Part shown: positions 1 through 5,332 of the stretch, in pieces | Position numbering within the stretch: position 1 is the first letter of the stretch | Layout of the letters: each line of letters starts with the position of its first letter | Assembly (NCBI GenBank): GCA_026985975.1 | Contig: JALSPL010000508.1 | Location: forward strand, 1 to 7,200 | Length of the DNA: 7,200 nucleotides | DNA from: Anaerolineae bacterium | GTDB taxonomy: Bacteria; Chloroflexota; Anaerolineae; J102 | Direction: 5' to 3' | Notes under the pieces: model-generated | The model's database searches: none | What the model saw: only the letters and a program-made list of their open reading frames with translations | Told to the model about the DNA's origin: nothing | Translations under genes and position numbers: made by a program

Positions 1-480
1 AAAGATGGCAGTTGGCTGATGCTGAGCGGCAATGCGTTGGCCGATGATGGGACGGTGGTGAGGATGGAAATCTATCGCGGCGACGAAATGCTGCCTGATT
101 CCCCCTGCAACACGCCCGCTCTTGATGAAACCCCTCCCGAGTTTCAGCTTCTGCCCCCTCTGAAAGCGCCCGCCAACGCCCGGGTGATGTCCGAGGGCGC
201 TGGCGGCGGGCCGGGCAATTTCTACCAATCCGCCACCGTTTCCACCTCGCTCAATCTTCGCAAGTTGGACGACCACTATCAGCAGCAACTGCAGGACGCC
301 GGTTGGGAGCTGCTGGGCTCCGACAGAACCAAGGCCCTGGCCTGGAGCGAATGGGAGTTGAAAGACAAAAAAGGACGTTCCTGGATTGGTTCGTTGCTTA
401 TTGCCAAGCGTTTTTCTCAGGAAGACAGCTATCTGATGATGCTACGGGTGGAACGAGCGGCCGAAACAAACAAGCCATGA
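1..480 (+). CDS. C-terminal part of an unidentified protein (5' end outside window)
   Basis: The reading frame is open from base 1 and ends with TGA at 478-480, so 159 C-terminal residues are visible; the real start lies upstream, and the ATG at 19 is probably internal. I do not recognise the family. After an acidic, proline-containing linker comes a compact region, from about residue 50 to the end, reading LPPLKAPANARV, then a glycine-rich turn, then SATVSTSLNLRKLDDHYQQQ ending in DAGW, then two beta-rich stretches (WSEWELKDKKGRSW, SYLMMLRVER). The pattern 'Pro-rich strand, Gly loop, strand, helix with HY..QL..AGW, strands' suggests a small alpha/beta domain that binds or presents something; no catalytic motif, signal peptide or membrane segment is visible. 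The stop overlaps the next ATG (ATGA, 477-480), so the two genes are probably translationally coupled. Confidence 0.75.
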   Translation, partial: KDGSWLMLSGNALADDGTVVRMEIYRGDEMLPDSPCNTPALDETPPEFQLLPPLKAPANARVMSEGAGGGPGNFYQSATVSTSLNLRKLDDHYQQQLQDAGWELLGSDRTKALAWSEWELKDKKGRSWIGSLLIAKRFSQEDSYLMMLRVERAAETNKP

Positions 481-1484
481 CAAATCCAGCCATTCTTGCC
501 GACCGCTTCAAAACCCTCTACTACGATCCCGACCGGGACGCGGTGATCCTGCTGAACCGGGCCAAATACCCGCACGAGACCGAATACGTCGTCTGTCGGT
601 CGGTGGAGGCTTTGGCCCGGGCCATCGAGACCATGATCGTCCAGGGCGGGCCGCCCCTGGCCTATGCCGCGGGCCTGGGCCTGGCGCTGGCCCGGCCCGA
701 CGAGGCCAGCTATCGGGCTGCGGCCGCGCGGCTGCTGGCCACCCGCCCCACCGCCGACGACCTGCATCACATCATCCCGGCGGCGCTGGAACGGGCGCTG
801 GCCGCGCTGGCCGCGGGCGAGGACCCCAAACAGGCCGTGCTCGCCTACGTCAACGGCGAGATCGCCCGCGGCAATCGGGTGAGCAGGCTGTGCGGGGAGC
901 ACGCGGCCGCGTTGCTGGCGGATGGCGATCGGGTGCTGACCCACTGCATCGCCGGCGCCGCCCTGTGCTGGATGCTGTGGGCAGCCCAACAACAGGGCAA
1001 GACCATCCATCTCATCGCCACCGAGACCCGGCCCTATCTGCAAGGGGCCCGGCTTACGGCCCAATGCGCCAAAGAGCTGGGCGTGGAAGTCACCCTCATC
1101 ACCGACGGCATGCCCGCCCATCTGATGAGCCAGGGCATGATCGACAAATTCATCTGCGCGGCCGACCGCATCACTCTGGACGGCCACATCACCAACAAGG
1201 TGGGCACCTTTCAGATCGCCATCGCCGCCCACTACCACGGCATTCCCTTCTATGTGCTGGGCTACGACGGGCCCGACCCGGATACCGAAAGCGCGAACGG
1301 CATCGAGATCGAATGGCGGGATGGCGAGGAAGTACTGCACTGTGCGGGCGTGCGCACTGCGGTGGAAGGGGCGAAAGCGCTGTATCCGGCCTTCGACATC
1401 ACCCCACCCCATCTCATCTCGGGCATCATCACCGACCGCGGCGTCTTCCCGGCCACGCTCATCCGGCGATATTTCGACGCCTGA
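477..1484 (+). CDS. mtnA: MtnA-like sugar-1-phosphate isomerase (aldose-ketose isomerase of the eIF2B alpha/MtnA family), divergent
   Basis: A 335-residue protein, the usual length for S-methyl-5-thioribose-1-phosphate isomerase, the methionine salvage enzyme that converts 5-methylthioribose-1-P to 5-methylthioribulose-1-P in the cytoplasm. Family landmarks run in order: N-terminal ILLNRAKYPHETEY, the glycine-rich loop QGGPPLAY (56-63), RPTA (90-93), THCIAG with the catalytic Cys157, ETRPYLQGARLT (183-194) with the substrate Gln189, AADR with the catalytic Asp230, the NKVGT loop (240-244), and C-terminal PAFDITPPHLISGIIT. The start at 477 overlaps the previous stop (ATGA) and begins exactly where family homology begins; an upstream in-frame start at 303 would add a stretch that is only the previous gene read in another frame. 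There are oddities: the conserved Arg of RGAPAIG is Gln56, the Asn after the catalytic Cys (CNAG) is Ile158, and the Asn of RPTAxNL is Asp. No other methionine-salvage gene is in the window, so the true substrate may be another pentose-1-phosphate such as 5-deoxyribose-1-P. Family assignment is firm; the exact substrate is not. Confidence 0.88.
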   Translation: MTNPAILADRFKTLYYDPDRDAVILLNRAKYPHETEYVVCRSVEALARAIETMIVQGGPPLAYAAGLGLALARPDEASYRAAAARLLATRPTADDLHHIIPAALERALAALAAGEDPKQAVLAYVNGEIARGNRVSRLCGEHAAALLADGDRVLTHCIAGAALCWMLWAAQQQGKTIHLIATETRPYLQGARLTAQCAKELGVEVTLITDGMPAHLMSQGMIDKFICAADRITLDGHITNKVGTFQIAIAAHYHGIPFYVLGYDGPDPDTESANGIEIEWRDGEEVLHCAGVRTAVEGAKALYPAFDITPPHLISGIITDRGVFPATLIRRYFDA

Positions 1485-1518
1485 CGGCAGTTGTTTCGTC
1501 GCGCTCGTTCGATCGAGG

Positions 1519-1551
1519 AGATGCGTTGTCCGCCTGAAATGCGACGCATCT
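1519..1551 (+). terminator. Hairpin downstream of the MtnA-like gene, possible terminator
   Basis: AGATGCGTTG at 1519-1528 pairs with CGACGCATCT at 1542-1551, giving a 10-bp stem with one G-T wobble and a 13-base loop, 35 bases after the stop codon. Only TTTA follows, not a real T-tract, so it is a weak candidate for an intrinsic terminator and could equally be an mRNA-stabilising hairpin. Confidence 0.35.
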
Positions 1552-1641
1552 TTACCCCTGAAAAGGGCGGATGCAATAATGGCTCCCCTGAAAAAAGGTC
1601 GAGATCAGCAGCAACGATAGAGAAGACAGCGAAAATGGTGT

Positions 1642-1732
1642 GGTTTCAGCCACCTTTCCTTGGCGAAACCATGATATTTTCCTTTGCGCCTTGGCAGCTT
1701 TGCGTGAGATCAAGCTTTTTTCAGTCGATCCA
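1642..1732 (+). repeat. 91-bp degenerate intergenic repeat, copy 1
   Basis: This segment aligns without gaps to 1760-1850, with 75 of 91 positions identical by hand count. Its 5' third folds as a hairpin: GGTTTC (1642-1647), a bulged A, GCC (1649-1651), a 10-base loop, then GGC and GAAACC (1662-1670). The middle holds three octamers, CTTTGCGC, CTTGGCAG and CTTTGCGT (1682-1705). The 3' end is GAGATCAAGCTTTTTTCAGT. The 'CTTTGCG..CTTTGCGTGAGA' core resembles widely scattered intergenic repeats of environmental bacteria; that link is from memory and untested here. Confidence 0.85.
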
Positions 1733-1759
1733 ATAATAGCGGCAGAGAAAAAATTATGG

Positions 1760-1850
1760 GGTTTCAGCCGATTTTTCTTGGCGAAGTCCTGGTATTTTTC
1801 TTTGCGGCTTTGTGACTTTGCGTGAGATCAATCTTTTTTCAGTCGTTCCA
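1760..1850 (+). repeat. 91-bp degenerate intergenic repeat, copy 2
   Basis: This is the second copy of the repeat, 118 bp downstream of the first and in the same orientation. It keeps the 5' hairpin: GGTTTC (1760-1765) faces GAAGTC (1783-1788), where two changes from copy 1 turn Watson-Crick pairs into G-U wobbles. The octamers here are CTTTGCGG, CTTTGTGA and CTTTGCGT (1800-1823). The copy ends 33 bp before the kinase start, so it lies in that gene's probable leader. A GTG at 1812 inside it opens a frame continuous with the kinase but codes only for repeat sequence. Confidence 0.85.
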
Positions 1851-1883
1851 GGCCTTCGTTTGTCGCCCATCACCCATATCCCT

Positions 1884-3443
1884 ATGAGCCTTTCCCTTTA
1901 CACCCAATACCGCCAACATCAACTGGAAGCGCTGCTGGAGATCACGCGCACCTTCGCCTCCAGCTCCGATCTTTCCACCCTGCTGCGCACCATTCTGGGA
2001 TACGCCGCGGATCTGGTGCACGCCGATTTTGGCTACATCGCCCTGACCACGCCCGCCGGGTCCTTGCGCATCACCACCGGTTATCGGCTTCCCACCGCCG
2101 TGTTCGAGGAGCTATCTCCCTATCTGGCCCAAAAACGTCCGGTGGAGGATTTCTGGTCGGAAGCGGAATTGCGGCGGCAACTGGAACTGGTCAACGCCGT
2201 CACCCAGACGACGCTGGAGCAGGTGGTGGCGCTGCCCCTGGTGTTGGAGGACGAGGAGGTGGTGGGCGGCATCTTCTTGTTTCGTACCGGCACCATCGCT
2301 TTCACGCCGGGCGACCGCATGTTGCTGCGGGATTTCGCTGATCAGGCGGCGGTGGCGGTGCGAAACGCCCGCCAGGTGGAGCAGCTCCGCACCGAAAAGG
2401 CCCGGGTCGAAGCCATCATCGAGAACAACCCCAACGGCATCATGATTCTCGACCCGCAATTTCGGGTGGAGATCATCAATCGGGCGCTATCGCAACTGCT
2501 GGGCGTGGCCGAAGATGATGTGGTGGGCCAACATTGCGCCCAGGCGCTGCGATTGCGAAATCGCACGGGCGAACATCTCTGTCTCAGCGAAAGCAACCCG
2601 CCGCCCCCCACCCGGGTGCTGTACGGCGAGGGCGACATCGTGCGTCCGGGCCACAAGACCATCACGGTGGGCGTCAGCTATTCGCCCCTCTTTGGCGGGG
2701 ACGGGCGTCTGGCGAACATCATCATCACCTTTGTGGATATTACCCGCTACCGCGAAGCGGAAAATCTGAAATCCACCTTCATCTCCGTTATCTCCCACGA
2801 ACTGAAAACGCCCGTCAGTCTGATCAAAGGCTACGCCGGCACCCTGGCCCGCACCGATGTCGTCCCCGACCCCGATTTTGTGCGGGAGAGCGCCGCGATC
2901 ATCGTGGAGGAGGCGGATCGCCTGACCGAGCTCATCGATAATCTGCTGGACGCGTCCCGCATCCAGACCGGAGCGCTATCCATGGATCCCCAGCCGCTGG
3001 ACGTGGCCGCAGTGGCGAAAAAGACCATCGAGCGCTTTCGCACTCAGACCGATCATCACCAATTCATCCTCGATTTCCCCGACGATCTCCCCCTGGCGCT
3101 GGCCGATGAACGTCGTTTGCGGCAGGTGTTCGATAACCTCATCAGCAACGCCATCAAATACTCGCCCGAGGGGGGCAAAATCATCATCGGCGCCCGCAAA
3201 CAGGAAGATGAGCTCACGGTCTTCGTGCGGGATGAGGGCGTTGGCATCCCCGAGGAAGAGCTGGACGCTATCTTCGAGAGCTTCTATCGGGTGGACTCAA
3301 GTCTGCGGCGCAGCACCCAGGGCGCTGGGCTGGGCCTTTTTCTGGTCCGGGCCATCATCCGGGCCATGGGCGGCGATGTCTGGGTGCAAAGCCAACCGGG
3401 CCAGGGATCGGCCTTTTACTTCAGCCTGCCCATCGCTTCCTAG
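1884..3443 (+). CDS. Soluble GAF-PAS sensor histidine kinase
   Basis: This 519-residue two-component kinase autophosphorylates on a histidine in response to an unknown signal. In order it has a GAF domain (about 15-165), a PAS domain (about 172-290; PNGIMILDPQFRVEIINR is the typical PAS entry), a HisKA dimerisation helix with the phosphoacceptor His305 in SHELKTP, and a HATPase domain with the N-box DNLISNAIKYSPEGG (Asn422), G1 box DEGVGI (Asp450), F-box FESFYRV (464-470) and G2 box GAGLGL (480-485). All catalytic boxes look intact. No membrane segment or signal peptide is seen, so it should sense a cytoplasmic or diffusible ligand. Cys218 and Cys233 in the PAS domain are spaced as in PAS domains with a Cys-containing insert, but this is only suggestive. 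I chose ATG 1884 because residues before it, back to GTG 1812, are repeat sequence; no clear Shine-Dalgarno precedes it. No response regulator is next to it. Its stop lies 10 bp from the convergent E1-like gene. Confidence 0.93.
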   Translation: MSLSLYTQYRQHQLEALLEITRTFASSSDLSTLLRTILGYAADLVHADFGYIALTTPAGSLRITTGYRLPTAVFEELSPYLAQKRPVEDFWSEAELRRQLELVNAVTQTTLEQVVALPLVLEDEEVVGGIFLFRTGTIAFTPGDRMLLRDFADQAAVAVRNARQVEQLRTEKARVEAIIENNPNGIMILDPQFRVEIINRALSQLLGVAEDDVVGQHCAQALRLRNRTGEHLCLSESNPPPPTRVLYGEGDIVRPGHKTITVGVSYSPLFGGDGRLANIIITFVDITRYREAENLKSTFISVISHELKTPVSLIKGYAGTLARTDVVPDPDFVRESAAIIVEEADRLTELIDNLLDASRIQTGALSMDPQPLDVAAVAKKTIERFRTQTDHHQFILDFPDDLPLALADERRLRQVFDNLISNAIKYSPEGGKIIIGARKQEDELTVFVRDEGVGIPEEELDAIFESFYRVDSSLRRSTQGAGLGLFLVRAIIRAMGGDVWVQSQPGQGSAFYFSLPIAS

Positions 3444-3453
3444 CCCTCGCCCC

Positions 3454-4515
3454 CTACGCCCCCACATAGCGGGCGTACAGGCTTTTGGCCAGATCGGGGT
3501 CTTCCGTGCCCTTGATGATGGCCCGGCCATCCGCGAAGATCGTGAGTTCATAGCCGTCGATGGTCGCCCGTACCAGATAGTCATTCACATCCACCGCGCC
3601 CAGGGCTTGCAGTCTGCGGGCAATGTCGGGCAAGGAGACGCGGGCGCCGGGGTTGGTGATCTGCACGGCGTTGCGTCCGCACAACGAGACGCTGCGACTG
3701 CCCGCATCCGCATTCAGAAACCGATACTCGCCCCTGCCGCAGGCCGGGCAATCGGGATTGCGTTGGGCGACGCCGAATTGCTCGAAGGCGTTGTCCCACA
3801 AATCCATCATCAACATGCCCCGGTTGATCTCGCCCTTCCCTGTCAGCAGTTTCATGGCCTCGGCCGCGCTGATGGAGGCCATCAGGGTGACGATAGGCCC
3901 GATGACGCCGGCGGTGTCGCAGGTGGGCCCGCCGCCGGGCGGCTCCGGCCCCAGCAGGCATTGCAGGCAGGGCGTCGCCTCTCGCCCGACCTTTTCCGCT
4001 GCCCCGTCCGGGATAATAGTGGCGGTCATGCCGTAGGACGCCACCACGCCGGTGTAGACCCAGGGCAGCCCCAGCTTCAGCGCCACATCATTGATGAGAT
4101 AGCGGGTCTCGAAGTTGTCTGTGCCGTCCAGAATCAAATCCACATCTTGCACCAGACCGATGGCGTTGCCTGCATTGAAATTAGCCACCACCGGCTCGAT
4201 GAGGATGTCACTGTTGGCGGCCCGCAGATGCTCGGCCGCGGCCACCGCCTTGGGCTGTCCCCGAGCCGCGTCCGCCTCGGTGAAAAGCATCTGCCGGTGC
4301 AGGTTGTTCATCTCCACAAAATCGCGATCGATGAGACGCAAAAAGCCGACGCCCGCCCGGGCCAGCAGCATAGCCAGCGCCGAGCCGGTGGCCCCGCAGC
4401 CCACAATGGCGACACGGCTGGCCAACAACTTGCGCTGCCCCTCTTCGCCCAGGCCGTTGAAGATGAGCTGGCGTTGATAGCGGGAGAGATCAGGATGCGT
4501 CGGGCGTTGAATCAT
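3454..4515 (-). CDS. ThiF/MoeB/HesA-family E1-like adenylyltransferase with C-terminal extension
   Basis: This 353-residue protein belongs to the E1-like superfamily, which adenylates the C-terminal glycine of small beta-grasp proteins (ThiS, MoaD or ubiquitin-like) for sulfur transfer or conjugation. Visible are RYQRQLIF (13-20) with the arginine finger, the nucleotide loop GCGATG (39-44), DRDFVEMNNLHRQ (63-75), Lys89, DGTDN (130-134), two zinc-binding pairs CLQC (183-186) and CPAC (256-259), and the catalytic Cys199 in GPTCDTAGVIGP. Residues about 270-353 form an extra domain (SLCGRNAVQI, then beta-rich sequence ending FADGRAIIKGTEDPDLAKSL), not the rhodanese domain found in many MoeB-type proteins. 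Its ATG overlaps the protease stop (ATGA at 4515-4512 on the minus strand) and no ribosome binding site precedes it, so translation is probably coupled. No ThiS, ThiG, MoaD or JAB protease is nearby; the partner is unknown. Thiamine or molybdopterin synthesis remains possible. Confidence 0.9.
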   Translation of the reverse strand: MIQRPTHPDLSRYQRQLIFNGLGEEGQRKLLASRVAIVGCGATGSALAMLLARAGVGFLRLIDRDFVEMNNLHRQMLFTEADAARGQPKAVAAAEHLRAANSDILIEPVVANFNAGNAIGLVQDVDLILDGTDNFETRYLINDVALKLGLPWVYTGVVASYGMTATIIPDGAAEKVGREATPCLQCLLGPEPPGGGPTCDTAGVIGPIVTLMASISAAEAMKLLTGKGEINRGMLMMDLWDNAFEQFGVAQRNPDCPACGRGEYRFLNADAGSRSVSLCGRNAVQITNPGARVSLPDIARRLQALGAVDVNDYLVRATIDGYELTIFADGRAIIKGTEDPDLAKSLYARYVGA

Positions 4516-4907
4516 GGTGATACAACCAATTCCGTGACTTCCGCCGGACCATCCAGTGTGATCCGAAGTTGGTTCAAGACATTACGTCCGAGGATTGCCT
4601 CTCCAGAAGGGCTGGCGACGACTCTTACTCCTGCTAATGTGATATGACCAATTTTCAACGACACCACATAGGCATTCACCCAGATATTTTTTCCCGTAAC
4701 GCCGCGTAATCGCACCTTTCTTGCCGCGGGGACGCCGATTATTCGTAAATCAGCCAAAGGAATAAGGGTTCCATCAGCGCCCGAATCGATAATTGCTTCA
4801 ATTTCCCTTGTATCTGACTTTTCCCTTTCGAGCGAAAATAGGACAATAGAGATAACAGGAATGGCAGGATCAAATGCTTCGTTGTATGCGTAGCTAATAA
4901 CTGTCAT
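4512..4907 (-). CDS. Retropepsin-like (clan AA) aspartyl protease family protein
   Basis: This 131-residue protein has the single-lobe aspartyl protease layout: strand-rich N-terminus (FDPAIPVISIVL), the active-site motif AIIDSGADGTLIP with Asp41, a flap-like region around KVRLRGVTGKN, and the C-terminal ILGRNVLNQLRITLDG (105-120), equivalent to the 'ILGRD' motif of retroviral proteases. Such proteins work as homodimers, one Asp per subunit. There is no reverse transcriptase, capsid or transmembrane part, so this is a free-standing bacterial member of unknown target. I chose ATG 4907, which overlaps the upstream stop by 14 bases; earlier candidates (ATG 4940, TTG 4949) would only translate the upstream gene's end in another frame. 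No Shine-Dalgarno is seen, in keeping with coupled translation. GC content is well below that of neighbours. Whether it is an active protease is inference from Asp-Ser-Gly. Confidence 0.82.
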   Translation of the reverse strand: MTVISYAYNEAFDPAIPVISIVLFSLEREKSDTREIEAIIDSGADGTLIPLADLRIIGVPAARKVRLRGVTGKNIWVNAYVVSLKIGHITLAGVRVVASPSGEAILGRNVLNQLRITLDGPAEVTELVVSP

Positions 4908-5301
4908 GGTTGTGAACGATTCGGGGAGAGCGAAAAACATACTCTTCAACGGGATTTTTCGTTACTGGAGAAATCAGGACAAATTGGTCTGGATAGCGTT
5001 GACGGATTCGTTTATAAAGTGCGACCTGATCACGGTCATGGTCAATGACTTGGCCATCCAAAACCGCTACGTATTCTCCCAGATAACGTTTCACCAGTTC
5101 AGGATGAAGTCGTTGAAAAGCTAACTCCTCCCGCCACATGGCATCATCTTCCGATGACGCGGCGTCAGGCATTCGCCCTGTTTCGTCATCCAGATCGATG
5201 GAGTCCAACAACACGCTCTGCACATCGCTGCGCCGTTGTCGAGCGATGCGCTGCGCCCGGTGATAAATTTCTGGGGGGATATCAAGTGAGACGACTGGCA
5301 T
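4894..5301 (-). CDS. Small protein with ribbon-helix-helix-like N-terminus and DUF5678-like domain
   Basis: This is a 135-residue acidic protein. The N-terminus (VVSLDIPPEIYHRAQRIA, followed by a helix VQSVLLDSI) is the strand-helix-helix arrangement of ribbon-helix-helix or antitoxin-like proteins, and is followed by an acidic linker (36-56). The second half, HPELVKRYLGEYVAVLDGQV followed by IDHDRDQVALYKRIRQRY, matches the pattern I know from DUF5678-type domains (GEYVA..DG.VI.H..D...LY..I). Its function is unknown. I chose ATG 5301 because GGAGG sits 5 bases upstream; a GTG at 5307 overlaps that site and is less likely. The gene lies just behind a strong promoter and overlaps the protease start. 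It probably acts with that protease, as a DNA-binding regulator or a partner, but this is inference. It does not end in Gly-Gly, so it is not an obvious substrate for the E1-like enzyme. Its base composition is lower in GC than the flanks. Confidence 0.75.
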   Translation of the reverse strand: MPVVSLDIPPEIYHRAQRIARQRRSDVQSVLLDSIDLDDETGRMPDAASSEDDAMWREELAFQRLHPELVKRYLGEYVAVLDGQVIDHDRDQVALYKRIRQRYPDQFVLISPVTKNPVEEYVFRSPRIVHNHDSY

Positions 5302-5320
5302 TTTCACCTCCGATAGTGAC
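5302..5320 (-). promoter_or_regulatory. Strong Shine-Dalgarno for the DUF5678-like gene
   Basis: On the minus strand the sequence reads CGGAGGTGAAA directly before ATG 5301, with GGAGG 5 bases from the start codon. This is the best ribosome binding site in the window and decides the start between ATG 5301 and GTG 5307. Confidence 0.8.
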
Positions 5321-5332
5321 GGTTGATGCGCC

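Larger units (their letters stand above)
1485..1883. other. 399-bp gene-free intergenic region
   Basis: This stretch lies between two plus-strand genes and is visibly richer in A and T than the flanking genes. It holds the hairpin at 1519-1551, a decamer CCCCTGAAAA present twice (1555-1564 and 1585-1594, 30 bp apart), and two 91-bp repeat copies. Short open frames here have no ribosome binding site or recognisable sequence and cross the repeat, so I do not call them. I found no convincing promoter for the downstream kinase, although one must lie here or upstream. Confidence 0.7.

Noticed and set aside
303..476. N-terminal extension of the MtnA-like protein
   Set aside because: The extra residues are the upstream gene read in another frame, and family homology begins at ATG 477.
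429..1412. Long minus-strand open frame (327 codons) across the MtnA-like gene
   Set aside because: It is antisense to a gene with clear family motifs; its translation has no recognisable domain, and long antisense frames are expected in GC-rich genes.
1642..1850. CRISPR array or insertion-sequence ends
   Set aside because: There are only two degenerate 91-bp copies, with no short identical repeats and regular spacers, no transposase and no terminal inverted repeats.
3106..4647. Plus-strand open frame of 513 codons across the kinase end and the E1-like gene
   Set aside because: It overlaps two well-supported genes in other frames and its translation is low-complexity without family motifs.
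4512..4907. Protease as a remnant of a retroelement
   Set aside because: No reverse transcriptase, integrase or capsid-like sequence is nearby; stand-alone retropepsin-like proteins occur in bacteria.
4894..5301. The small DUF5678-like protein as a ubiquitin-like substrate for the E1-like enzyme
   Set aside because: Its C-terminus is HNHDSY, not Gly-Gly, and the sequence does not look like a beta-grasp protein.
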